This document shows, piece by piece, positions 17,965 through 25,642 of a stretch of DNA of 45,315 bases. Under the pieces are notes generated by a model. It had not been told where the DNA came from and did not search any database. It saw nothing but the letters and a program-made list of their open reading frames with translations. Position 1 is the stretch's first letter; every line of letters begins with the position of its first letter. A program made the position numbers and the translations under genes. The DNA comes from a virus, in the IMG/VR virus record IMGVR_UViG_3300020156_000010, positions 1 through 45,315 of that record; one strand, 5' to 3'.

Positions 17965-18987
17965 ATTCTCAGTCAAGTTGTATACTTATCAGATGGGAAC
18001 ACTACAACGTATAGTGTTCCTTTTCCTTTTCTGGACAAGAGTCATGTTAAGGTCTTCATCAATGATGTTGAAACAACTGACTTCAGTTGGACTACTTCAA
18101 GCACAATCACAATAGGCCAGTCTCTTAATAAAGATGACAACATTGAAATAAGAAGAGAGACACCATTTTCAAATCTAGTTAGTTTTGAATCAACAAACAT
18201 AAAGACTAAAGACCTTAACATCCTGGCTAAACAGTCCTTATATATTATGCAGGAGGTGACAGAATGGCGTAGGGAAACATTATTTACAAATATAACCTAT
18301 CTCAATGACTTAGCTATCGATGATGAATTTTCAGTAGTGAAATCTCCTAATGGAACTTTCTGGAGAGTATCTGTAGATGACACAGGACAACTCAACGTAA
18401 AGCCTTTAGGAATCATTAAAGACCCTATAAATCCTGATGCTCCTTTGATTCCTTATGCTACAGCAGATGATATATCATATTCAAGTGATGTTTCAGGATT
18501 CAACCCAAATCCACCTACCATAGGTAATGCTCTTAATATATTAGGAGCAAATAAGCAAGATAAATCTTTTGCAAGTACAGTTTCAGGATTCACTCCAAAT
18601 ACGATTGAGTCTGCTATAAATGCGTTAGCTGGTAATCGTATTGTTGAAGCTGGTAGTAATGCACAAGGCTTTTATTGGAAATGGGAAAATGGACTAGCTC
18701 TTTGTGCTAAAAGTGCTTCTATAACTCAATCTGGAGCAAGTTGGCATTCATATGTAGGCAGATGGAATTGGAGCTTACCTATAACACTTACAGGAGGCTG
18801 TCTATTTGCTACGTGTATTTCACAAAATGCAGACACTAACACGGCTGGTGATTCTAACCTTATGACAAACGATAAAATGATTACAAGATTTACATCACAG
18901 TCACAAGTCAGTCTAAACTACTCTACAACAATATATGGTAATAATGATGTCCTTTTCTATGCTTTAGCAGGAGGTATGTGGAAATAG
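17965..18987 (+). CDS. Tail fibre protein with T7 gp17 N-terminal domain; ATT start
   Basis: 340 aa. The first 100 residues match the gp17 tail-attachment domain: VVYLSDGNTTTYSVPFPFLD, IEIRRETPFSNLVSFES, then DLNILAKQSLYIMQEV. This homology begins well upstream of the first ATG (18247), which lies inside the domain and has no ribosome binding site. In frame, a stop at 17956 is followed only by CTG (17959) and ATT (17965); AGGAGG (17950-17955) is nine bases before ATT, so ATT is the preferred start. The C-terminal part has two VSGF.PN repeats (about 178 and 200) and a compact head-like domain. It probably connects the nozzle to the next proteins, including the tailspike. Confidence 0.85.
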   Translation: MLSQVVYLSDGNTTTYSVPFPFLDKSHVKVFINDVETTDFSWTTSSTITIGQSLNKDDNIEIRRETPFSNLVSFESTNIKTKDLNILAKQSLYIMQEVTEWRRETLFTNITYLNDLAIDDEFSVVKSPNGTFWRVSVDDTGQLNVKPLGIIKDPINPDAPLIPYATADDISYSSDVSGFNPNPPTIGNALNILGANKQDKSFASTVSGFTPNTIESAINALAGNRIVEAGSNAQGFYWKWENGLALCAKSASITQSGASWHSYVGRWNWSLPITLTGGCLFATCISQNADTNTAGDSNLMTNDKMITRFTSQSQVSLNYSTTIYGNNDVLFYALAGGMWK

Positions 18988-19265
18988 TGATTAAGATAAG
19001 ATACCTTCCAATAAGACAAGATGATGATATTGATTATGTGTTTGATGGTGAAATAGTTATCATCACACAACAAGGAATATCAAAAACAATAAGTTTTACA
19101 GACCTTGATGAAAATGAATACATCTATTCTCAACACCCCATCCAAGAGGCTTATCGAAAGGATGGGGTTCTTTATTTGTCCTTGCTTAAACCACATAAAT
19201 TTCCTGTTCCAGAATGGGCAAAGATTGAACCTCAATGGATTGAAATAAATGAAGGAGTTGATTAA
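18978..19265 (+). CDS. Small beta-rich tail-region protein, unknown function
   Basis: 95 aa, acidic, beta-rich by appearance (GEIVIITQQGISKTISFTDL). No family recognised. The start is unclear: GTG 18978 overlaps the fibre gene and is only three bases from AGGAGG (18969-18974), GTG 18987 is twelve bases away. Lying between fibre and tailspike genes, it is probably a fibre-associated or adaptor protein. Confidence 0.65.
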   Translation: MEIVIKIRYLPIRQDDDIDYVFDGEIVIITQQGISKTISFTDLDENEYIYSQHPIQEAYRKDGVLYLSLLKPHKFPVPEWAKIEPQWIEINEGVD

Positions 19266-19267
19266 TA

Positions 19268-19657
19268 ATGGGAGCTTTTGCTAGACTCGTTGGTCCTAAT
19301 GGAATACTGGCAAAGGTTACAGGTGATGGTAGGCTCATGGTTGATACTGCTGTCACTGTAAATGGTACTTCAAATAATGCTAAAGGTTCTCCTGATAATG
19401 GAACCACATGGTTACCTGTTAAAACAGATGCTGACGGAAATCTCTTCGTAAAATTCCCTGAGGGCTTCATGGTAGACATAAAGAAGATTGACACACCGAT
19501 GCCTGAGAAATATCCCACACTCAGAAGACTATCTACAGAAACAGAACCTATCGCAAATGATGATGATTCACCTCTCGTTAAATATCAATTGCTCTGGATT
19601 ATGGATACTGACGTTATGAAACGATGGTCAGGAACAGCATGGGTGGTGATGCCTTAA
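19268..19657 (+). CDS. Tail-fibre-associated protein, unknown function
   Basis: 129 aa starting MGAFARLVGPNG, with a short beta-solenoid-like part (NGTTWLPVKTDADGNLFVKF) and a C-terminal segment ending WSGTAWVVMP, a pattern common in structural fibre proteins of Firmicutes phages. It begins two bases after its neighbour and its stop overlaps the tailspike ATG (TAATG), so the three are translationally coupled. Probably a component of the receptor-binding apparatus. Confidence 0.65.
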   Translation: MGAFARLVGPNGILAKVTGDGRLMVDTAVTVNGTSNNAKGSPDNGTTWLPVKTDADGNLFVKFPEGFMVDIKKIDTPMPEKYPTLRRLSTETEPIANDDDSPLVKYQLLWIMDTDVMKRWSGTAWVVMP

Positions 19658-21498
19658 TGGATGCTGAATACTTATATTCACTTATTAAAAAGCCTGTAAC
19701 TCCAGATAGAACCACATTTCTTAGTGTAGGGAAAAACTTGTTTGATGAGGCAACCGTAACCACAGGTTATTATGTAAACAACGCATATGGCACATTAGAC
19801 CCTCATGCAAGTTATAGTGCTTCCGACTATATACCGGTTAAACCAGACACTACATATACTCGTTCATCTGCTCTGTATATGGCCTTTTATGATGCTGGCA
19901 GGAAGTACATATCAGGTATAGGTGCTGGCGGTAGCAAGTCCTTTACAACTCCGTCAAACTGTTCATATGTTAGAGTTACCATCACAACCACAGCTATAGC
20001 AGGGTATCAGCTGGAAGAAGGCTCTGCAAACACTGAGTATGAACCTTATGGATATAGAGTTAAGGCAGAGCATATGCCTATAAGTGAGCTAATCTCTGTT
20101 GAAGATGTTGCTTTTATAGCACCCGCAAAGAACTTGTTTGACTACACCAAAGCCACTCAAGGATATTACGTGAACAATGTCACAGGTGTTTTAACGGCTG
20201 ACCCTAACTATTATGCTTCTGATTGGGTTTCGGTAATACCAGGTGAAAAATATACTAGTGGGACACAACGGATAGCTTTCTATAGTTCAAAAGGTGAAGC
20301 CAACTTTGTATCAGGCATGGCATACCCTCCTAGTGTTATAACTATACCAGATGGTTGTTATTGGACTCGTTTTAGCGTATTAGCTTCTTCATATAAGTCA
20401 TTTCAGTTTGCCAGAAGTCCAATAGTGACAGCTTCAGAACCGTTTAGATTAGCATTAGATTCTAAATATGCTCCTAGACCCGTAACGACAGCAAACCAGA
20501 TTAGGATATCCCCTATTATTTATGCTGTAGTCAACAGAGAAGCAAACGTGTACTTTGACAACCTTATGATTGATAATGCTTCCAAATACGAGTGGGATGT
20601 AATATGTGACATAGGCAAACAGCAAGATGAAAGATTTACTGTAATACCAACAGCAGCAGGAACCAAAGAAATAACATTCCGTGCATTTGCAGATTATGAA
20701 TATGAAGTTGGTAATGCTGTATCTTCCTTGCTTGTGTCTGGCGCTAGTGTAGGTACGGGACAAACAAGAGTATGCTTAGATATTGGAGATTCAACAACGG
20801 CAGCAGGAACTAGGACACAGACGCTAATAGACATAGCGGATACTGATGTCTTCAAAGTTACTTTGATAGGTACAAAAGGCAGCGGTTTAAACAAACATGA
20901 AGGTATTAGCGGATGGTCAATTAGTCAATTTTATTCTCAAGCAGATAGTCCCTTTGTGTTTAATGGGACATTTGATTTTCCCCAATATATGACTACAAAT
21001 AACTTTACTGCTGTAGATCGTGTGTTTATCAATCTAGGCACCAATGATGTGTTTAACTTTACTACTGATGCAGCATTACAAAATGGTGCAGACACCATGA
21101 TTACCCAGCTTGAAGCCATGATAACTAGTATAAAAGTCTTTAATCCTTCTGTAATAATTGGTATAGCTGCAACCATTCCACCATCTAGGCATCAAGACGC
21201 ATTTGGCTCTAGCTATCAATCTGGTAATACCCGATGGAGGCATAAACGAAACATTATGCTGTGGGTATCTAGACTTATTGCTCAGTTCTCAAATAGAATG
21301 AGTGAAAACATCTATGTTGTTCCAATAAACATAGCATTGGACACGGAACACAATATGTCCAGAGGGACAGAAACGCCTTGGAACAGTAGGACATCTGAAA
21401 CCGTGACCAGACAAAATAACGGTGTTCACCCAGATGCTACAGGCTATGCACAACTAGCAGATATGGAGTGGGCATGGTTGAAGAGTTTAGAGGTGTAA
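19657..21498 (+). CDS. Tailspike with C-terminal SGNH/GDSL hydrolase domain
   Basis: 613 aa from ATG 19657 (the frame is open to 19624). The N-terminal third has two related modules (about 22-145 and 152-265), each beginning KNLFD...GYYVNN, likely carbohydrate-binding. The C-terminal half is an SGNH hydrolase: CLDIGDST (nucleophile Ser379), INLGTNDVF (Gly461, Asn463) and NGVHPDATGY (His591 with Asp593), the four conserved blocks in order. It probably deacetylates capsule or cell-wall glycans at the host surface. Weak ribosome binding site; translation is likely coupled to the preceding stop. Base composition is somewhat less AT-rich than neighbours, with more C-ending codons, consistent with exchange of receptor-binding parts. 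Confidence 0.88.
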   Translation: MDAEYLYSLIKKPVTPDRTTFLSVGKNLFDEATVTTGYYVNNAYGTLDPHASYSASDYIPVKPDTTYTRSSALYMAFYDAGRKYISGIGAGGSKSFTTPSNCSYVRVTITTTAIAGYQLEEGSANTEYEPYGYRVKAEHMPISELISVEDVAFIAPAKNLFDYTKATQGYYVNNVTGVLTADPNYYASDWVSVIPGEKYTSGTQRIAFYSSKGEANFVSGMAYPPSVITIPDGCYWTRFSVLASSYKSFQFARSPIVTASEPFRLALDSKYAPRPVTTANQIRISPIIYAVVNREANVYFDNLMIDNASKYEWDVICDIGKQQDERFTVIPTAAGTKEITFRAFADYEYEVGNAVSSLLVSGASVGTGQTRVCLDIGDSTTAAGTRTQTLIDIADTDVFKVTLIGTKGSGLNKHEGISGWSISQFYSQADSPFVFNGTFDFPQYMTTNNFTAVDRVFINLGTNDVFNFTTDAALQNGADTMITQLEAMITSIKVFNPSVIIGIAATIPPSRHQDAFGSSYQSGNTRWRHKRNIMLWVSRLIAQFSNRMSENIYVVPINIALDTEHNMSRGTETPWNSRTSETVTRQNNGVHPDATGYAQLADMEWAWLKSLEV

Positions 21499-21501
21499 AC
21501 C

Positions 21502-21657
21502 ATGGCAATGCCTCCAGCCAATTTAAACAACCCATATTACCAGGAGATACAAAGATGGTGGCGGTTGTTTGAATGGACATATAGAACTAAATGGGTTAAC
21601 CCTAAAAACATAGTGCCTTTTAAGAATTACGTGACCTGGCTAAACAAATCTTCATAG
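21502..21657 (+). CDS. Small Trp/Tyr-rich protein after tailspike
   Basis: 51 aa: MAMPPANLNNPYYQEIQRWW then an aromatic basic segment ending VTWLNKSS. ATG 21502 follows GAGGTG (21490-21495) at good spacing, directly after the tailspike stop. No family recognised. The end is followed by a terminator. Perhaps a chaperone or accessory of the tailspike; position is the only argument. Confidence 0.6.
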   Translation: MAMPPANLNNPYYQEIQRWWRLFEWTYRTKWVNPKNIVPFKNYVTWLNKSS

Positions 21658-21683
21658 CATCGTATAAGTTTCGTTATCACTAT

Positions 21684-21720
21684 GAGAGGTTGGATTCATT
21701 TCTGACCTCTCTATCTTTAT
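21684..21720 (+). terminator. Rho-independent terminator after tail genes
   Basis: GAGAGGT (21684-21690) pairs with ACCTCTC (21705-21711), loop of 14, then a T-rich stretch. It separates the tail-fibre group from the membrane-protein/terminase group. Confidence 0.7.
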
Positions 21721-21738
21721 TTCAGGGAGGTTATGATG

Positions 21739-21951
21739 ATGATCAATTTCTTAATGACAAACTGGAAGGAGTTTTTACTAGCCATTACAGGCTTAGTGAC
21801 CTTCGCTAGTTTTGTAGTAAAGTTTACCCCGTCACCTAAAGATGATGCTGTTCTGATGGCTCTTAGAAAACTACTTGAAACACTTGCTTTAACACCCTCT
21901 CAGAAGCCTCCAGAAGACCCACAGGACCCTCAGAAGCCCTCTCTAGTATAA
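21739..21951 (+). CDS. Small membrane protein, holin candidate
   Basis: 70 aa from ATG 21739, the third of three tandem ATGs, eight bases after GGGAGG. One membrane segment (about 9-28: FLLAITGLVTFASFVVKF), then a helical and proline-rich cytoplasmic tail (PEDPQDPQKP). It sits where T7 has its holin gene 17.5. The gene 22084 is also a one-segment membrane protein, so which is the holin cannot be said from sequence. Confidence 0.65.
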   Translation: MINFLMTNWKEFLLAITGLVTFASFVVKFTPSPKDDAVLMALRKLLETLALTPSQKPPEDPQDPQKPSLV

Positions 21952-22029
21952 TCCTTCCAACGGACTATAATGACGGCGTAGAGGACTCTATAAAGGCTCT
22001 ACAACAGTCTCTAAAAGAGAGGGCTAACA

Positions 22030-22091
22030 TGAATCATGAGGGGATGATCAGCTTAGATGATTACAACGAAGGAGGCTATCATAATGGGTGA
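22030..22091 (+). CDS. Possible tiny ORF in the holin-to-22084 gap
   Basis: A 20-codon frame starting MNHEGMISLDDYNEGG; ATG 22030 follows AGAGAGGG at good spacing and its TGA overlaps the start of the next gene. The same frame is open upstream to about 21877 (including LPTDYNDGVEDSIKALQQ) but without a usual start codon. It may be a longer protein made by a non-standard start or a -1 shift from the membrane protein, as with nested spanin genes in T7; or chance. Confidence 0.3.
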
Positions 22092-22284
22092 TTTAACTGC
22101 TGAGATAGTAAAATATCTAGTCACTGGACTAGGTTCTATTGCAGCCTTCTTCGCTGTAAACACACTTGCAAAAATAGACCGTAATCAAGAAAGAATTACA
22201 GATAAGCTGAATGGTGTAGAGACAAGAATGACCATTATTGAAACTGAACACAACCTAATGAAAGGGAGGTGTACCAATGGCTAA
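22084..22284 (+). CDS. Small membrane protein with C-terminal coiled coil (holin/spanin-like)
   Basis: 66 aa from ATG 22084, nine bases after AAGGAGG; the upstream in-frame ATG 22057 lacks one. A membrane segment (about residues 12-30, LVTGLGSIAAFFAVNTLAKI) is followed by a heptad-like helix (RITDKLNGVETRMTIIETEH). N-terminal anchor plus coiled coil recalls an inner-membrane spanin or a class of small holins. Located as T7 gene 17.5/18.5 next to terminase. Overlaps the small terminase by 8 bases. Confidence 0.65.
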   Translation: MGDLTAEIVKYLVTGLGSIAAFFAVNTLAKIDRNQERITDKLNGVETRMTIIETEHNLMKGRCTNG

Positions 22285-22516
22285 AAATGACACTCGAAGA
22301 GAAGAGAATGAGGCATTACTTTCTGAGATATTTAATGTAGTGCTTAAGAAAATGCTTGCTGATCTCAAAAGTGGTGACTCATTAGACCCTAAACAAGTAG
22401 CAAACATGATTAAACTCTTCAAAGATAATGACATCAACATTGAGGTTAAGTCTGGACAGCCTATTGAGTTACCTGACCTCCCTGAATTTAATACAGATTA
22501 TAGCTGTACAAATTGA
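22277..22516 (+). CDS. Terminase small subunit, T7 gp18-like
   Basis: 79 aa (T7 gp18 is 89). Helical N-terminus (NEALLSEIFNVVLKKMLADL) with LDPKQVANMIKLFKDNDI and an acidic tail. It recognises concatemer DNA for packaging with the large subunit. ATG 22277 after GGGAGGTG. Called mainly on position, size and composition; sequence of this family is weakly conserved. Confidence 0.8.
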   Translation: MAKNDTRREENEALLSEIFNVVLKKMLADLKSGDSLDPKQVANMIKLFKDNDINIEVKSGQPIELPDLPEFNTDYSCTN

Positions 22517-22524
22517 GGGAGATA

Positions 22525-24198
22525 ATGACAACTGAAGACAGACTTAAAAAAGACCTAAGAGTTTTCGTATATGCAATATGGAAACACTTAGGTCTTCCTG
22601 ATCCTACACCAGTTCAGTATGAGATTTGTGAGTATCTACAAAATGGTCCTAAAAGAAAGATGATACAAGCCTTCAGAGGAGTAGGTAAAAGCTGGATTAC
22701 TTCAGCCTACGTTCTTTGGAGGCTTTATTGTAACCCTGAATATAAAGCTCTTGTAGTATCTGCTACAGGAGGTAGGTCTATAGAGTTTAGTACATTCACA
22801 CGAAGACTAATCAATGAAGTACCATTTCTGAAGCACCTTAAAGCAAGGGAATTTCAAAGAGACTCAATACTCTCCTTCGATGTAGGACCTGCAAAGCCAT
22901 CTCAGGCTCCTTCTGTAAAGGCTGGAGGCATATATGGCCAGATAACAGGCTCCAGAGCTACTGAGATTATTGCAGATGACATCGAGATACCTAATAATTC
23001 TGCTACAGAAGATGCTAGAGAGAAACTTGTAAAGGCTTGTATGGAGTTTGAATCTATCATCCTACCTGATATAGGTCAGATTACGTACCTTGGAACACCA
23101 CAGTCAGAGGAGTCTGTCTATAACAAGCTCAGAGAGAAGAATTATGTCTGTAGAATATGGCCTGCAAGGTATCCTTCCCTAGACAATCTCAGTAAATATG
23201 CTGGAGCACTTGCTCCTTCAATAGAGCAGACACTCAGCAAACAACCTGAGATGGTAGGGAAACCAACTGACCCTAAGAGATTTAATGATCTTGATCTTCT
23301 TGAGAGAGAAGGTTCATATGGAAAGTCTGGATTCACTCTTCAGTTCATGCTAGATACCAGCTTGAGTGATGCTGAGAGGTATCCTTTAAAGACATCTGAC
23401 ATCATTGTCATGAGTACCAACATAGATAAGGCTCCTATATCAATCTCTTGGTGTAGCTCTCATGAGAAGGTCTTAAAAGAGCTTAGAAACATTGGTTTTA
23501 CAGGCGATAGATGGTATGGTCCTATGTTCATTGATAAGGATTGGGCTGAATATGAAGGTTCTATAATGGCTGTAGACCCTTCTGGTAGAGGCTCTGATGA
23601 GACTGCTTATGCTGTAGTCAAACAATTACATGGTAATCTCTTTGTTACTGCTGCTGGAGGCTTAAAGGGTGGTTATGATGATGATACTCTTACAGCACTA
23701 GCTACAATAGCAAAAGAACAGAAGATTAACGGAGTCATTGTAGAGGCTAACTTCGGTGATGGAATGTTCAGTAAGATATTTCAACCTATCCTTAATCGTC
23801 ATCATCCTTGTGTTATTGAAGAGATAAGGAACCATACACAAAAGGAAAAGAGAATCATCGACATCCTTGAGCCAGTTCTTAATAGACATCGATTGATAGT
23901 TGATATCGATGTGATTAAGAAGGACCTCAAGAAGACTGATGATAACCCTGTCTACAGTCTCTTCTATCAGTTAACTAGGATTACTAAAGATAGGGGTTCA
24001 CTCAAGCATGATGATATCTTGGATGTCCTAGCAATGGCTGTAGGATACTGGGTAGAATCAATGGCAAGAGATGAATCTAAGGCAGCTATTAACTATAAGA
24101 ATAAATTGCTAGACAAAGAACTACAAGACTTCATGAAACATGCTTTGAGTATCAATACAATCAATACTAAAAAAGATAGATTAAATTGGGTCATTTAG
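22525..24198 (+). CDS. Terminase large subunit, T7 gp19-like
   Basis: 557 aa (T7 gp19 is 586). ATPase: Walker A FRGVGKSW (50-57), Walker B IIADD (148-152). Nuclease domain: VDPSGRGSDE with Asp351, and KHDDILDVLAMA with Asp496, which bind metal. It cuts concatemers and pumps DNA through the portal. ATG 22525 follows GAGGGAG; the TTG at 22513 is a frame extension. It is the last gene of the virion block and, as in T7, the last before the genome end region. Confidence 0.95.
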   Translation: MTTEDRLKKDLRVFVYAIWKHLGLPDPTPVQYEICEYLQNGPKRKMIQAFRGVGKSWITSAYVLWRLYCNPEYKALVVSATGGRSIEFSTFTRRLINEVPFLKHLKAREFQRDSILSFDVGPAKPSQAPSVKAGGIYGQITGSRATEIIADDIEIPNNSATEDAREKLVKACMEFESIILPDIGQITYLGTPQSEESVYNKLREKNYVCRIWPARYPSLDNLSKYAGALAPSIEQTLSKQPEMVGKPTDPKRFNDLDLLEREGSYGKSGFTLQFMLDTSLSDAERYPLKTSDIIVMSTNIDKAPISISWCSSHEKVLKELRNIGFTGDRWYGPMFIDKDWAEYEGSIMAVDPSGRGSDETAYAVVKQLHGNLFVTAAGGLKGGYDDDTLTALATIAKEQKINGVIVEANFGDGMFSKIFQPILNRHHPCVIEEIRNHTQKEKRIIDILEPVLNRHRLIVDIDVIKKDLKKTDDNPVYSLFYQLTRITKDRGSLKHDDILDVLAMAVGYWVESMARDESKAAINYKNKLLDKELQDFMKHALSINTINTKKDRLNWVI

Positions 24199-24213
24199 CA
24201 GGGGTTTTGAAAG

Positions 24214-24230
24214 AGCCCACCATTGAACAG
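24214..24230 (+). promoter_or_regulatory. Putative phage RNA polymerase promoter, copy 2 (after terminase)
   Basis: AGCCCACCATTGAACAG, matching the four-copy consensus at 14 of 17 positions or better. It is 16 bases after the terminase stop and drives towards the gene-poor end region, as does the T7 phiOR promoter near its right end. Confidence 0.6.
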
Positions 24231-24497
24231 AGGGGAGACTAGAGCTATCTCAAGAAGACCTCTCAGAATGAGAAGAGATCTTGAGGAGATGAGTCTAAAA
24301 GATGATACAAGTAGTTCTACAAGTAGATTTATAAATAGATCATTATGATGATAATAAAACTAAATATAAAACTTATAAGAGACTCAGAGAAATGACTTAA
24401 GAAGATATGCTGAAAGCAAAGATATCTTAAGAATAACCTCTGAAGATGTTATAAGTAGGGGATTTTAAAATCATCATTATTAATGATAATCAATTAT

Positions 24498-24573
24498 AAA
24501 GAAGGTTAGATAGTCCACCTTACATATGGTCTTCAAGAGACTCAGGAATATATCTCCCTGACTAGCCTTCTTT
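24498..24573 (+). terminator. Large hairpin in end region, possible late terminator or processing structure
   Basis: AAAGAAGGTTAG (24498-24509) pairs with CTAGCCTTCTTT (24562-24573) with one G-U pair, enclosing 52 bases that contain a smaller stem (TCAGG/CCTGA). The 3' arm ends in TTCTTTAAT, weakly T-rich. It could end late transcription or mark the packaging end. Confidence 0.4.
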
Positions 24574-24628
24574 AATATTCACATTTGGGATAGGTACTGG
24601 GAATAGATGTTGGGAGAAGTGACTGAGA

Positions 24629-24684
24629 GAAGACTTTGAAGAAGGTCAGAGAAAAAGTGGGCTGAAGATGGTCAGATAAGAAGG
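24629..24684 (+). repeat. Imperfect long inverted repeat, left arm
   Basis: About 80% identical to the reverse complement of 25144-25203, including perfect blocks GAAGACTTTGAAG and TCAGATAAGAAGG. Arms are separated by roughly 460 bases. Paired arms flanking a phage end region may help duplicate the terminal repeat during packaging. Confidence 0.6.
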
Positions 24685-24762
24685 GGTCGAGATATTTTTT
24701 CTGAAAAATTTGTAGAGAGATATCGTTGTAGTGATTTGGCAGCTTCCCCCGTAGGGTCTGTC

Positions 24763-24790
24763 TTGACAACTTGGTTAAGTATTCTATGTT
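24763..24790 (+). promoter_or_regulatory. Sigma-70-type promoter candidate, rightward
   Basis: TTGACA (24763-24768), 16 bases, TATGTT (24785-24790). A consensus -35 with a fair -10, in the place of the T7 early host promoters. Reads rightward to the early genes. Confidence 0.5.
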
Positions 24791-24804
24791 AGGAAGGTAT
24801 TATC

Positions 24805-24846
24805 ATGATGAAGATAACCTTATTTATGGCCTTCAGAAACATATAG
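24805..24846 (+). CDS. Possible 13-codon ORF after early promoter
   Basis: MMKITLFMAFRNI. The ATG follows AGGAAGG by the TATTATC leader seen at several starts in this genome and lies about eight bases after the expected transcription start. It may be a leader peptide or a relic. A second frame over the same bases reads as protein too, so the call is weak. Confidence 0.25.
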   Translation: MMKITLFMAFRNI

Positions 24847-25143
24847 ACATGGTATCTACTAAAAGAAATACTTATTATTTTGATTAAGTGATTGTCTAAA
24901 TGTCCTGCTAGATAGGTGTATGCAGTTATTTCCAGTAAAGTTATCAAAGATCCTCTTGAATATTTGTAGTAAGAGTAGTTGTTATGGGTAGGTTCACCTA
25001 AAAATTTTCATTACTTAACTATGTTTATTATTCTATGTTAGAAGATTATATCTGGTCCTTTGCTTGATGGAATATACTTATATCGTAATATTACAATATT
25101 GAGATTTTTAGATACCCTAATTTTTTCAAGCCTTGTTTTTCTG

Positions 25144-25203
25144 ACCTTCTTATCTGATCTTCTTCCATGTCCTTCTTCTCTGATCTCCTTCAAAGTCTTC
25201 TCA
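25144..25203 (-). repeat. Imperfect long inverted repeat, right arm
   Basis: Reverse-complement partner of 24629-24684. It lies just downstream of the leftward gene (beyond its stop at 25238), so leftward transcripts would run into it. Confidence 0.6.
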
Positions 25204-25237
25204 AAGGTCTTCTCTCATTGTCTGCCTCAAAGGTCTC

Positions 25238-25426
25238 TTATATCTCTTTCTCTACCGGCTTCTCTTCAACAGGCTTTCTCAGCATCTTCTCACAAAGCAT
25301 TACTACAGCTTCTACTACGACAGCTAGTCCTATATATCCTAAGAATGATATCTCAATACCTGCTACATTCAATCCGGCTGAAATTGCTGCCATAAGTATA
25401 GGCCATAGCCATTGTATCTTCTTCAT
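25238..25426 (-). CDS. Small membrane protein, the only leftward gene
   Basis: 62 aa from ATG 25426 (MKKIQWLWPILMAAISAGLN), with two hydrophobic stretches (about 5-18 and 24-42: FLGYIGLAVVVEAVVMLC) and a charged, repetitive tail (KPVEEKPVEKEI). On its own strand GAGGAG lies ten bases before the start, and TTGACT/TATATT at 25517-25490 forms a good promoter, which is why I accept it over the + strand frame here. Possible roles are inner-membrane host takeover or superinfection exclusion; not recognised. Confidence 0.6.
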   Translation of the reverse strand: MKKIQWLWPILMAAISAGLNVAGIEISFLGYIGLAVVVEAVVMLCEKMLRKPVEEKPVEKEI

Positions 25427-25489
25427 ATGCTCATAGCTCCTCATCATCATGATAATCAATCATCATAAACACTCATAATCACCATTCGA

Positions 25490-25517
25490 AATATAACTAC
25501 ATTAATGCGTCAGTCAA
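25490..25517 (-). promoter_or_regulatory. Leftward sigma-70-type promoter
   Basis: On the - strand: TTGACT (25517-25512), 16 bases, TATATT (25495-25490). It faces away from the rightward promoter at 25553 and would transcribe the membrane protein gene. Confidence 0.6.
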
Positions 25518-25552
25518 AAGTAAATTCCTGTGAAGAATTTTCAAAATAACTA

Positions 25553-25582
25553 TTGACATATCATGTACTTGTGAATTAAGAT
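25553..25582 (+). promoter_or_regulatory. Rightward early sigma-70-type promoter
   Basis: TTGACA (25553-25558), then TTAAGA/TAAGAT (25576-25582) at 17-18 bases. The next gene starts at 25643. The spacer contains the first copy of a 14-base direct repeat, suggesting operator control. Confidence 0.6.
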
Positions 25583-25613
25583 GCAGACATCGACAAACAA
25601 TGTACTTGTGAAT
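25563..25613 (+). repeat. 14-base direct repeat in early promoter (operator candidate)
   Basis: ATGTACTTGTGAAT occurs exactly at 25563-25576 (between -35 and -10) and 25600-25613 (about +10 to +25), start-to-start 37 bases. Two identical sites placed around a start point are typical of repressor operators. Confidence 0.65.
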
Positions 25614-25642
25614 GATGATGATAGTGAAGGAGATAGATAATC

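Larger units (their letters stand above)
24231..25237. other. Gene-poor region, probable site of the physical genome ends
   Basis: About 1 kb without a convincing gene. The left half is purine-rich on the + strand (many GAAGA and GAGA runs) and stop-dense. It holds hairpins (24255-24292 with CTCAAGA/TCTTGAG; 24498-24573), two arms of an imperfect inverted repeat, a sigma-70-like promoter and a 16-base near-repeat of ATTCTATGTTAGGAAG (about 24781 and 25032). In T7 the terminal repeat and host promoters lie between gene 19 and gene 0.3, the position this occupies. The true end cannot be seen from sequence alone. Confidence 0.6.

Noticed and set aside
18247-18987. Tail fibre starting at ATG 18247
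   Set aside because: This ATG is inside the conserved gp17-like domain and has no Shine-Dalgarno.
24656-24663. AGCCCACT on the minus strand, similar to the phage promoter core
   Set aside because: Only seven bases match and the rest of the 17-base motif is absent.
24572-24769. Leftward 65-aa ORF whose product resembles the frame at 25145
   Set aside because: The similarity follows from the imperfect inverted repeat; no start signal was found.
25060-25436. Two + strand ORFs (111 and 89 aa) opposite the leftward gene
   Set aside because: Low-complexity Leu/Ser/Phe text, no ribosome binding site, and they mirror the leftward gene, which has a promoter and Shine-Dalgarno.
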